A stretch of DNA of 64,000 nt from Entomortierella parvispora (Eukaryota; Mortierellomycota; Mortierellomycetes; Mortierellales; Mortierellaceae): positions 800,501-864,500 of the forward strand of contig OY752144.1 of NCBI GenBank assembly GCA_963573315.1. Reading direction: 5' to 3'. Of the stretch, positions 54,119 through 64,000 are shown in pieces. The notes under the pieces are model-generated. The model searched no databases. It was given only the letters and a program-made list of their open reading frames with translations, and was not told where the DNA came from. Within the stretch, counting starts at the first letter, position 1. Each line of letters opens with the position of its first letter. The translations under genes were made by a program, and so were the position numbers.

Positions 54119-56356
54119 TTAAAAATCCTTGATAAAGGAATGGTATTGAAAGTCAATTTCAGGCCTCAGCTCCTTCATGTAGCCAAAAGCTCGGTGCCAA
54201 TTGTTGTGATGGGTCTCGTCATGAGGTTCATAGTGAGAGTATTCATGGGTCAACTGGAACTGCTCCAACTCGGGCCAAGGTCGGGACGCCCTTGCTATCT
54301 CTGTTGCTGACTGTCTCCACACCTGCTGCTTCCGCTCCTGCTGTTTCCGCTCCTGATTTTGGTACTGCAGCTCTTGTAATTGCCGTAAAGTCTCTTTAAG
54401 ACGAAAGACGCGCGCCTCAAGACATGCTTCAATGTCGAGAAAGGTGCCATAGATCATGAAATCCTGAAGTCCATCGATCATAATCAAGGAACCATCAGGA
54501 TAAGGGCCATTCTTATAGTCGGTGCGATAATCATTGAGTCTCTGTTGCTGTCGTATCCGTGAACGGTCCGACTCCACGTCGTAAGGGTTGTAAAGAGTGG
54601 CTCCCGTGCTGTGATGAAGGACCGTGTATGTCCTCATTTTGTCCAAGCAGTTTTGGTAGTCGTCGTACCCAAATCTCCAGGTAGGCACCTCCTTCATTGT
54701 CCGACGAGGGCGGGGTCCACGATGAAGAAAAGACTTGAAGCCCGATATCGATGAGGACAGCGACGAAGAGGAAGAGCATGATTGGGGTCTTTGCTTATTG
54801 CATCCTTGAATCCATGCGAAATCTTCTCGCTGGAACGGCTCCCGGTCACTGCTGTTGGCCCCAAAGGTCTTTAATTCCAATCGTCGTAACTGACAGAGTC
54901 GGGTCAAAAGACAAAGACCTTTCATTAGCGGCCAGACCTGGTAACCGATCGAGAGAGACAGTTCCTGGAGCGCTGGACAGACACGACTCAAATATCCAAA
55001 CAGCCGGGTACTCCAAGGATATGTATCATCATCGTATCGGTCCCACGCAAGGTCCATTCTCAGCGTCCTCAAACCCCTACACGCCCAAATATTGGTGGGC
55101 CCAGGCCCATTTTCACCCCACAACACACCTTGCAAGGTAGGCTTGGCAGTTCCTGTGTCAAGGTGGAGAAGCAATGGCGAGGAGCAAAGAAAACGGTGCA
55201 GGCACTCGTCCCGAAGTATAGCCACTGCAAACGAATCATAAATCCAATGGACGCCCAGTAACACCAGACGCGTGACTCTGTTCACTGGCAAAGCAACTTT
55301 TTCCCAGGATCTTTGATCCGCCAGACACACGCCATATATCCCCCACTCGTGGACCTTGGGGAACAATGCCGTGGGTACCGCCCAGCTTCGAGGTCGAAGG
55401 AGATTGAAGTAAATCGATTCAAGGTCAGGGCAGGAAACCGCCAGAGACTCCCAAAACAGTTTGTTTGCTTCGTCGAGTTGGAAGGAATCAGGCTTCTGTC
55501 CTGCTAACAATACGGGATCCTCAATGTTGACTAATGAAAGTTGAACCAGCTGGCCAATTTCTTGTAAATACGAGATGAGTACGTAGGGTGACACCACCAT
55601 CCGTTCGAGGCGAAGGGAGCGTAGAGGATGATGGATCCTAGAGTTGTGGTTGTCACTGGGAAGGAGCGAACCCGGCATGACTTTGTCCCTCACGGTATCC
55701 CAATCACGATGCAGGATGTGGGCACTCAGTGCGAGTCGCCGGAGATTCGGACATTGTCTCAAGAAGAAACTAAGAGAGACAGAACCCTCTTTAGATGGCA
55801 CGTTGATCTTCAACTCTTTCAATCCCAAAGGGTTAAACAGACTCAGATTCGGTACAGGATCCATCCACCACGGTTCTAGATGCATCACTAACGCTTCGAC
55901 TTGAAGCTGTTGTTTCTTGTCACCATCATCTACACCGCCGCTGTCGTCCTTCTTCTTACTATTATCCCATTCGATTTCTTTCAGCGTTTGGATCAGCAAA
56001 GTCCTGGCCTGTTTCCATCGGTTTGCATCAAAGGCGTGATCCACTCGTTTTTGTCCCATGGCAATCGGTCTCCCGACTGTCAGATGTGAAGCGAGGACGA
56101 GTTTCTTCTGCAACTCCCTCCAGCTCCTGGGGTTTGCAGGGTCCAAGTTCACATGGTATTGGATCCATCTCTTGGCAATCACGGACCAGCTATGACAAAT
56201 TCGACTGACGACGAGGCGCAGGGTCTTTTGGCTGAGAAAGGAAAAGATGAGACTGAGGATCTCGTTGATCTCCAGTGGACTCGGACGAACAGATACTGCC
56301 TTGGACTCCCCATTAGCCGGGGGAAAAGATGAGCCCTCATGTCCAGCCAACATCAT
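54119..56356 (-). CDS. F-box protein with leucine-rich-like repeats
   Basis: About 745 residues in one exon. An F-box-like motif is near the N-terminus (EINEILSLIFSFLSQKTLRLVVSRICHSWSVIAKRW), so the product probably links substrates to an SCF ubiquitin ligase. The long remainder shows irregular leucine-rich units (LRSLRLERMVVSPYVLISYL, LVQLSLVNIEDPVLL, LRTLRMDLAWD, LQELSLSIGYQVWPL) as in fungal F-box/LRR proteins. The ATG at 56356 puts the F-box about 25 residues in. An in-frame ATG at 56461 would add a hydrophobic 35-residue leader (FLFLLFFAPSL) that looks like translated 5' UTR; it is not preferred. The extreme C-terminus has no LRR character. The substrate is unknown. Confidence 0.8.
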   Translation of the reverse strand: MMLAGHEGSSFPPANGESKAVSVRPSPLEINEILSLIFSFLSQKTLRLVVSRICHSWSVIAKRWIQYHVNLDPANPRSWRELQKKLVLASHLTVGRPIAMGQKRVDHAFDANRWKQARTLLIQTLKEIEWDNSKKKDDSGGVDDGDKKQQLQVEALVMHLEPWWMDPVPNLSLFNPLGLKELKINVPSKEGSVSLSFFLRQCPNLRRLALSAHILHRDWDTVRDKVMPGSLLPSDNHNSRIHHPLRSLRLERMVVSPYVLISYLQEIGQLVQLSLVNIEDPVLLAGQKPDSFQLDEANKLFWESLAVSCPDLESIYFNLLRPRSWAVPTALFPKVHEWGIYGVCLADQRSWEKVALPVNRVTRLVLLGVHWIYDSFAVAILRDECLHRFLCSSPLLLHLDTGTAKPTLQGVLWGENGPGPTNIWACRGLRTLRMDLAWDRYDDDTYPWSTRLFGYLSRVCPALQELSLSIGYQVWPLMKGLCLLTRLCQLRRLELKTFGANSSDREPFQREDFAWIQGCNKQRPQSCSSSSSLSSSISGFKSFLHRGPRPRRTMKEVPTWRFGYDDYQNCLDKMRTYTVLHHSTGATLYNPYDVESDRSRIRQQQRLNDYRTDYKNGPYPDGSLIMIDGLQDFMIYGTFLDIEACLEARVFRLKETLRQLQELQYQNQERKQQERKQQVWRQSATEIARASRPWPELEQFQLTHEYSHYEPHDETHHNNWHRAFGYMKELRPEIDFQYHSFIKDF

Positions 56357-56562
56357 TGTGCCATAGAAAAGGGGCAAGGAAAGACGTGAGAGTGAACTGG
56401 ATAAAGAGGGAGCAAAGAAAAGGAGAAAAAGAAAAATTGGGTTCGGCCTAGATGCAACCATTGGGTGCTAAGCCATCAAAGAAGCAGGGCAATGTTTGTG
56501 GACCCAATTTGCAGAAACTGTCTGCAATCATGAAATACTATTATACATCCTTTATTGTCAAT

Positions 56563-58988
56563 CTACAGAGAGGTGGTGTTTCTGAACCGATCCAGGTTCA
56601 GTCTGGCGGAGTGGACTGGAGCAGTGGAGGAGGGGAGAGGATGGCCGGAAGGGGGTATCTTCACCGGGCCGCTGGCTGGTTTGGCCTGGGATAGAGGTAA
56701 CGGCGGGACACGCGACGTATTCGTGACAGGCATGAGAGGCGTCCTCTTGGCTATTGGTAATGGCGCAACAGGCTTGGTTTGGGCCCGTGGCAGCGGCGTG
56801 AAACGCGCTGACTTCGTGGCGGGCAACGGTGTAACAGGTGCAGAAGGCGCACAAGACGATGACTTGTCGTGATTCAGCAACTGTGCGGTTGGCATGGGCC
56901 TGTTGGTGGGCTGTGAGGGTGCAGGAGGTGCCGTTGCCTTGCAGGCAGACGGCGGTGCATTGAGCTTCGCCACAACGTCGGCTGCCGATTTGAATGGCCG
57001 AGGTGGTGCCTTGGCTGATTGAGGTAGACTCAGATGACCTCGATGCAGACCTCCTGGCCGGACTTCCCGCGACTTGAACTTTTCGAACCATTCTTTGCCT
57101 AAAATAGAGGAGGCCAGAGTATTGTTTGCTGGATTTGCCTTGGAAAGCTCTTGTTGTTGGGGATCCACCCTGGAGGAAACATTGGAAGACACCGCTTCTT
57201 TTGAGGGTCGAGATGCTGGTTGTTTTGATGTTTTCTCTTCGTCCTCTTCCCATTCATTATCGCATAGGAACAACAAATCAGCCTCGTCCAGGCCAATGCC
57301 GCTGTCTTCTCTTTTCGAATCGATTTCTTTGTGAGTTTCCTTGGATGATTCAAATCCAAAGAAGCGACTTTTTTCTTCAACAACGACGGTCGCTGTGGCG
57401 GTGGTGTAGGAGCTCGTTGTCTTTGAAGAATAGGTGCTAGTCGACTCCTGCTTTGAACAGCACTCGGATTCCGTCATTGATATACTTTTTATCTCCACAA
57501 CTCGTTTCTTTTGAGCAATGTCTTCAGCGATGCCATTCCTTCCTCGTTTCTCGGTTCCGTGTGCTGCAATTTTGTCCACTTTTGGTGCAGAGAAGTAAGC
57601 TTGGATAGGTTTTGAGTTGGTGATGTCTCGCCCAAAGCGCGGGTGAGGTTCCTGGTACTGATAGAAAATACATATTAGATGCGACTTGCTCGTATATGGA
57701 GAGCAACAATCGGGGCAAACAAGCCAAGGATTTACCAAGGGACGGTTTCCGGATTTCTTTGTTGGACTCTTCACAACTATAGTCGGATGTTGAGGTCGAC
57801 CAAGTGGCTGATTTGGGTGACCTAATTTTTCTTTAGAAAAAGGATCCAGACGACCTGTGGCTACTCCGATCAGTGTATTTCGCTCCAGGGCCCTATTCAT
57901 GAATGACCAGAATTAAAACGCATTAGAGCTCGCTCTCAAATAACATACAGTTCAAGAAGAACCCAACTTACGGCCCCAAGAAGTCGTATGCCTCCGTTTC
58001 TACAAGTTCCTGAAGCTCCTCTGGAACGGGATTCAAATGGACCATGGACTTTGAAACTGGATCATAAACCCGTGGGTATAGAAATGTCATGTCTGCTCGA
58101 ACAAACTCTTCCTCGTAATTCTTGGGTACTTTCGATCCAGGGTTCTCCATGCGATAATATCGCACTGCCTTCAATCCAGATTTGAAACGCCTCATAAGTT
58201 GATGGGCTGTGCGAATTCCAACGCCCGGTATCGAAGGCAAGTAATCGCATCCAGAAAAGATACACATTTGCCGAATCTCAGCCAAGGTCCAATTCCGGAA
58301 TTCATTTAGCTGGCCCAGATTTTCATACAAGATCTCTTTTCCCTCTGCAAAGTCGTTCAGTTTGAAGATAACCTTAAAGAATCAATGCGAATTAATTTCA
58401 TATCCCAATGAATACGGCCTCGAACAAACACACATTTTCTAGCAAACAAAAACATACCCTTTTGCAACCAAAGACAAGTAGATCAGAGTCCTCTGTGACA
58501 ATTCCGTCCACGACTCCAGTCTTCTCCAAGTATGCTAGTTGAGCATCCGCCTCGTATGGAGCCACCACGTAGTCAACATTGGCAGCCTCCAGCGTGTTGA
58601 TGACTGCAAAAGCCATTTCCGGCGTGACATCAACGCAAGCCTGGAATTGCTTTTGGGCTTCCTTCTTCTTTCCGGATTTATGAAGGTCCATCGCTTGCCT
58701 TAGACTCTCTTTTCTCCGACTGACAAGGGACAGGAAGATACAAAAGAGCAGACAATTAGACACTCAATTCAGGAAGATGTCGGGCACAAAAATACAATGA
58801 ACAAGCTATTGACTTACTGGAGACGATCCTCTTCAGTCACACCCTTTGATGGAAGATAGCCGCCGTCGAAAACCACGTAGGGCTTCACCTTGAAGAACTT
58901 GAACATGTTGATCTTTTTCATAAAGTAGGTCACGTACCTAAGAGCACAATATAAAACAATGGATTAGCAAGAAAATGGACTGTGTATC

Positions 58989-59022
<34 letters not shown>

Positions 59023-59224
59023 AGGGACAACGAAGAGCGTAGAGCGAGAAAGGATCGACCTACTTGTCTGTTGGAAGGCCCAGGCACAGGTCCTGAGCAC
59101 AAGAGAATGCGCCCTTGTGAAGCCAAGCATAACCATCAATGGCCAGGGTCATTCCTTCATAGTCCCTGAGGTGGACATCGCGCTCGATGGACTTGAGCAT
59201 GGGGAGTAAACCCTGGATGCCCAT
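56563..59224 (-). CDS. EXO1: Exonuclease 1 (Exo1), Rad2/XPG family
   Basis: A 5'-3' exonuclease and flap endonuclease for mismatch repair and double-strand-break resection. Six exons: 59224-59064, 58937-58818, 58719-58458, 58372-57972, 57892-57736, 57657-56563. The product is 731 residues. The N-terminal nuclease domain has MGIQGLLPMLK, AIDGYAWLHKGA, VVFDGGYLPSK, the internal catalytic block APYEADAQLAYLEK and VTEDSDLLVFG, and SGCDYLPSIPGVGIRTAHQL with the helix-hairpin-helix; all metal-ligand Asp/Glu positions are present. The C-terminal 350 residues are disordered. They hold an Mlh1-binding-like SRFF motif and a PIQAYF segment. The first intron contains about 30 consecutive T before the exon. 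Confidence 0.94.
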
Positions 59225-59526
59225 TGCGACAGATGGATGAGTTTGCAAATGCCAAGCAAAGTGGGATGGAAGAGAGTGATTGCTGTAGCGTGTGCTGGCT
59301 CAGGGATGCAATGAAAAGGAAAGGAGGGAGGAGGGAGGGAGGAAGGGGCGAACAGGGGAAGGAGAGTGATTGCGCCAGGAACAAAGACGACAATGTGCAA
59401 GCAAGGTGTTTGAATTGGACATTTTGCCACCACCGGAGCCAGTCACGATTTCTTTTTCACGCGTCGTTCTTTTTTTTTTTTTATTTTCTGTGCGCCCGCG
59501 GCATGCACCTTTCCTGCAGGGTCTTT

Positions 59527-62500
59527 TTACAACCGACCGACACCTGCTCCGAGGCTTTCGCGCTCAAAGGACGACGGGCTCAGCACATCATCCGTGTCCA
59601 TATAAAACCCCTTCTCCTCCTCTCCTTCCTCGTCCTGCTCCCTGATCAGGTACTCGATCCGGCCCCTTTCCAGCCCCCTCTCCACCCTTCTCTTTGTCGT
59701 CTCTCGGACTGGCCCACTGTCCCGCCGTAAAGGCGTCTGGACGGCAGAACACGTCGACTCTCGGGTAGATGAGGAAATCTTGGACAAGGACGAAAAATCC
59801 GAGCTCGTTAACGAACCACTATCCTCCACTTCGTCCTCCTCAACATCTTCATACTCTTCTTCATCCTCCTCAAGAATCTGACCTGCAGCTGCTGCGGCCG
59901 CAATCCTGGCCTGTCGAGCCGCTCGGGCTTTTGTCCTAACAGCTGCACTCCGTCGCCTGTTTCTCTTGATTTGGATACGGGCCTGTTCTTTGGCCCAGCT
60001 GGCAACACTTTGAGACCGTTGGAGCCGTTGCTGTTTCTGGTACAACTCTGGATCTGTGGAGCGTGCCGAACGCAACATTCGCTCAATGGGATCCTCACGT
60101 CCTTCCAAGTCCATGAGATTTTCCTCTGGGATAGCTGCCGTCGCTGAGGTCTGATGGATAGGCAACGGAGGATGGGTCAAGGAAGCCTGAACCCTGATGG
60201 GTTTGTTTGGAAGACCGAAAAGTCCAGTAGCTTTCGAACCAGATACAGGAGGGGGAGGGGGAGCTGAGGGAGACTGGATCGAAAAGACTGGGTACGAGTG
60301 GTGGTATTCTTGTTCATAACAATCATCCGTCTCGCCTATAGCCTTGTAAAGGGCCTCCACCTCTTCCTCTTCTCCCTCTTGAGACTCCTCGTCATCGGAA
60401 TGCATGTGGAAAGAAGCCCCATACTCGTTTTCGCTGTTTTGGATCGTAGGCGTACGACTCAAAGGAAGCATCGCCGGCAAGGCAAGGGTACCTTCCTGAG
60501 ATCGATGTACTCCTGCTTCAGCTTTTTCTCCTATACCTTCGGATCCTCCAGAAGAGATGTCAAAACCACTGATAAAGATGGTGGAAGGCGACTTGAACAA
60601 CGGATAGCCGTCCAACGTTGGAAACTCGGAGATGGAAGGTTGATTCATTGGGTCCTGCGTGTGGAGCTGATGATTGTACAGACCTAGGGGAGGAAGTGGA
60701 GGAGATGCAACTCCGGTAGAGTACACGACATGATCCATATCCAACATGGACCTTGCGTCCTCTGAAAGCCCAGACTCCTCTTTGGATACAAGGCTGTGTG
60801 GATAAGGAGTAGGCGGGCGCTCACGCCTAGAACGGGCCATCGCCTCGTCTTCTAGTTGACCCTTGGCTTGTAAACCGAATCCGTAACGAAAGAAGTTTTC
60901 AAAAGTCTGCTTGAGTGGGAGGGGGGTCTCGGGAGATGATGTTTGAACAAGAGGAGCAATGCGGCTGGTCGCTGGCTGCTGAGTGATAACAGGCGGCAAG
61001 TCGTTGCTGGGGTGGTCGTGGATGAGTTTCGTCTTGGGAGGGGACGACTTTTGCTTGTTCTTTTCTTCTTGACTAAGTGTGCTTGAAGTGGTGGGTGGTG
61101 CCACCGAAATCGCGGGCACGGTCGTGTCTTTGTCCTGGCCTCGCTTCACGGCCAGGGGTTTGGTAAGGAGCAGTCCGGAACTGACAGGACCCCTTTCCTC
61201 GCTCGAAAGAGGCGTCGCGGTCAAGGCACTCTGAGGAGATTTGTGAAAGGGAGGTGGGGACGAAGGCATTGTTGGGTTTACAACGGCAAGCCCTCTCGGC
61301 AACATCTCGGGGGAGTCTGTGAACGGAAGACCAAGGATGGACGACGGGTGGCTCTGATTGGAACCAATTGTGGTCATGGTAATATTCGATCGTCCGTGCT
61401 GCGTATAGGGCTGTTTGTACTGGACGGGTTGAGCCGTTGCAGAAGATGCGGTGGAGGTTTCTTGCTTGGGTGTGCTGTGGAAGCCATGGCTGTGATGATG
61501 GTGCTGTTGCTGCGGCTGCTTCTTTCTTGGCACAAGGTCACGTCTTGGGGGGTTCAATGAGGTGGGGCCTCTGTGCCAGGAAGGTGCTTCGGGGGTGACT
61601 CGACTCAAGGCTGTTCCCTTCATAGCCCTGGCCGCCACAGACGATGGTGCCGAATCTTTAAACTTTTTCATGGTCGTTGGTGAAGGTGAATGACGGAACG
61701 GTGACAATGGTGGTGTGACACCACATGCCAGCCCATAACCTCCAACAGCAGCAAGAGCTGTAGCTGCTCCCGCTTGGGAAGTCGACAGTGGTGGATGGGC
61801 AGGCGGCCCGACTTTTCGGGGGTAAATCTGCTGAAGAGGGGGGCTAGACATCTGATGAGAGGCTCGACTGACATCCTTGGCGCCGCCTGTAAAGTCGGTC
61901 CTGGCCTTGACCCAAGACATGGCAAAGAGGAAGAACAGGAACAGAAACATGATGGGGGCGTAATTGAAGTTGCTCTTCGTCAGAGGCATTGTTGAGGGCA
62001 ACATCAAAGCCAAGGAGAGGAGCAGGAGCCAGACGATTGACAGAATATGGAGGATCTTGGAAAAGGGACCCAGGGAGAAATTGCCTTCGATAAAGTGAAG
62101 CTGACCCTCGACCGTCAGCCTCATACACAGAGGAATGGCTTTTGTTCGAGAAAAAATGACATTGAAACAATGTTTAGTCAAATGAAGTGGAGATCCTCAC
62201 CAGAAGTACAATAAACATTACGTTGACTATCATATTACATACCAAAGCACAGGTTAGCACAGATGCAACCTAGACTTGCGATCCACTGAAACGCGATCGC
62301 ATTACCCCAGAAGAATGGAAAGATGCAGCACATGCACGCGGCCGTCACGAGCCATGAGACGCGTTGAGGCGTTTTCGTTCTAGGGTGGAGATGATTCCAA
62401 TATGAAGAGTGGGCCACACCGCCATCTCTCGCGAACGCGTAGGCGGTCCTTGTGGCCATGGCCAAACGACTGATGCCGGTCAAACTGATAGCAACCAACA

Positions 62501-64000
62501 CCAAAGCCATGAAGACCGTTGCAGTGTGAGGGGACAATGTTTCCTACAAAGTTGTTTATAGCAAACCGTTAGAGGGCAGCGGTAAAAGGCCCTTTGTCCC
62601 TTTCAGAACGGTAGATACTTACCAGTATAACGCGCACAGCAGGTACATCTTCGTCCAAAAGGCCCTTCATTGGCTTGATAATACCATAGTTCAGCGCGAC
62701 GAGAAGCGGGAAACCAAACAGGATATTTGAAATGGAAGCGCCGATCAGTAGTCGTGGCATTGTCCTTTCTGGCCTCCTACTTTCCTCGGACTACATGCGA
62801 AAAAGAAAAAAAGACGACCTTAAGATCTCTACCGATTTGTTTTTCCTTTGCTTTTCCTTTGTAATCTTGGCCTTGGCCTGTGACCCTTACCATACGAATG
62901 ACCGTGTCTTGTGGACAGAAAACAAAGGAGGCCATCAACATACTACTTATTGCGGCGTAGGATGCGCTTGAACTACCGGAATAGTTCAGAAACGTCGTAA
63001 ACGGGACTTGACTCGTGGTTGCAGGATCAATACCTACCATCGACAACAACACGCTCACCAACGCCACTAACAAGCCTGCTGAAAAGACTCCAGAGATGGT
63101 GGAAAAGGAGCCAAGGGTCCGAACGGGCAAGAGGTTGAACGTCTGCCACGCAAGCAATACCCCCAGATGAAACATGACCAACGTCGCCGGTGTCAATACC
63201 GTCTTGTGGATCGATTGCAGCAACTGACCGAGGATCGAGGAAAAGAAAAACGCGACTGAAGCCGTGATGGTGACCTGGAGATAACAACCAAACAAAAACC
63301 ACAAAAAAAGAAGAATCTTCTTTTTCAGTAAGAGAATCATTTTGATTTTCAACGCCGCGGAGTATCAGTTGCTTACAGAGCTGACGATGGTGAACCAGCC
63401 GACCATCCATGATAGATACGCGCGTCGTTTGGCAGATCCCAGTTGGTACACCCAGTGGTGCACTCCGGCCGTAGTTGGATAAGCGGATGCAAGCTCTGAG
63501 ATACACAACGACACTATGATCGAAAACAGACCCACGATCAAAAAACTCCAGGTTGTCCAAGCCGGACCTCCGTTGGTCAATGTCACCCCATACATAGCTA
63601 TCACGCCCGTAAACACATTCGATGCCATTGCCGTCATTCCTGTAAGACTGACCCAAGGCAGTTTCCTGGACATGACCTATTTTTTTTTTTCATCCGTGGT
63701 TGATGCATGTTGGTTACGACATGGTCAAAACCTCGTTTCCTTTGAATATGAAACGAGGACTACTGGAAGAAAGGTTTACCGGTTCCTACTTACCGGCTTG
63801 TATCCAAGAGAGATCAAGTTGTAATCATCCAGTGTCAGCAGCTTCGGCGCTTGCCGCATCGCCCTCGGTGTAGAATGAACCAGCATTTCTGGTGACGCAT
63901 AGGCGTCGTACGCGTGCTGGTCATCCTCGTACAGGTCCAAGTCATGTATACTACTAATCAGATTGTCTCTTGTACGGACCACGTTCGCGCCTTGGTTCCG
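59527..64000 (-). CDS. APC-superfamily amino-acid/polyamine permease with very long C-terminal tail (5' end outside window)
   Basis: A partial gene; the frame is open at the right edge. Visible exons: 64000-63794, 63676-63377, 63274-62891, 62790-62623, 62543-62243, 62138-59527. The transporter part resembles fungal GABA/choline/amino-acid permeases: YNLISLGYKPV before TM1, SLTGMTAMASNVF, YPTTAGVHHWVYQLG, the post-TM SEESRRPERTMPRLLIG motif and SRLAMATRTAYAFARDGGVAHS. About twelve membrane segments end near FLFLFFLFAMSWVKAR. The same exon then continues without a stop for roughly 780 residues of Ser/Pro-rich cytoplasmic sequence with a basic helix (RIQIKRNRRRSAAVRTKARAAR) and an acidic block (EEDEEEYEDVEEDEVED). 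Most relatives stop soon after the last helix. The substrate cannot be assigned. Confidence 0.85.

Noticed and set aside
56357-56461. Upstream in-frame ATG giving the F-box protein a hydrophobic leader
   Set aside because: An F-box protein is not expected to be secreted, and the segment reads like translated pyrimidine-rich 5' UTR. The downstream ATG pair was preferred.

Overview
This window looks like nuclear DNA of an early-diverging filamentous fungus, most likely Mucoromycota and plausibly Mortierellomycotina. Genes are interrupted by short GT-AG introns, often with T-rich tails. Promoters are pyrimidine- and A/T-tract-rich. The gene set mixes ordinary eukaryotic housekeeping genes with a tetraspanin-like protein, a Zn2Cys6/PAS regulator, a Sel1-repeat protein and an SMN homologue. 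The lineage is an inference from gene content; no marker was searched. All gene models were spliced by hand from reading frames and splice sites, and each quoted exon set keeps an open frame.

Left third (1-23 kb): CGR1 (+), a secreted Ser/Ala/Pro-rich protein (-), SNU13 (+), an acidic hypothetical protein (-), an SCP2-domain protein (-), two tandem Cdc4-like WD40 genes without an F-box (-), a divergent pair of small Gln-rich proteins with matched TATA boxes, a poly-Gln Zn2Cys6 transcription factor (-), COX11 (-) and a multi-pass membrane protein with a TMEM198-type core (+).

Middle (23-39 kb): a Tem1/Spg1-type GTPase with a GC-AG intron (-), a large TBC-domain Rab GAP (-) and an ankyrin protein (-). 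A gene-poor stretch of about 3.4 kb follows. It holds a minisatellite, a possible gene fragment and a nested direct/inverted repeat structure. A Sel1-repeat gene (+) closes the stretch.

Right third (39-64 kb): SMN homologue (-) head-to-head with TRM7/FTSJ1 (+), tetraspanin (-), ribosomal protein eS10 (-), NFU1 (+), a UBE2W-type E2 with a 21-nt microexon (-), an ERT1-type Zn2Cys6/PAS regulator (+), an F-box protein (-), EXO1 (-) and an amino-acid permease with a very long cytoplasmic tail (-). The permease runs off the right edge.

There is no operon structure. Related functions that happen to lie here are RNA metabolism (CGR1, SNU13, SMN, TRM7, eS10), mitochondrial assembly (COX11, NFU1), and signalling or ubiquitin (Tem1, TBC, WD40, UBE2W, F-box). 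I found no convincing virus, transposase, CRISPR array, tRNA or rRNA gene.
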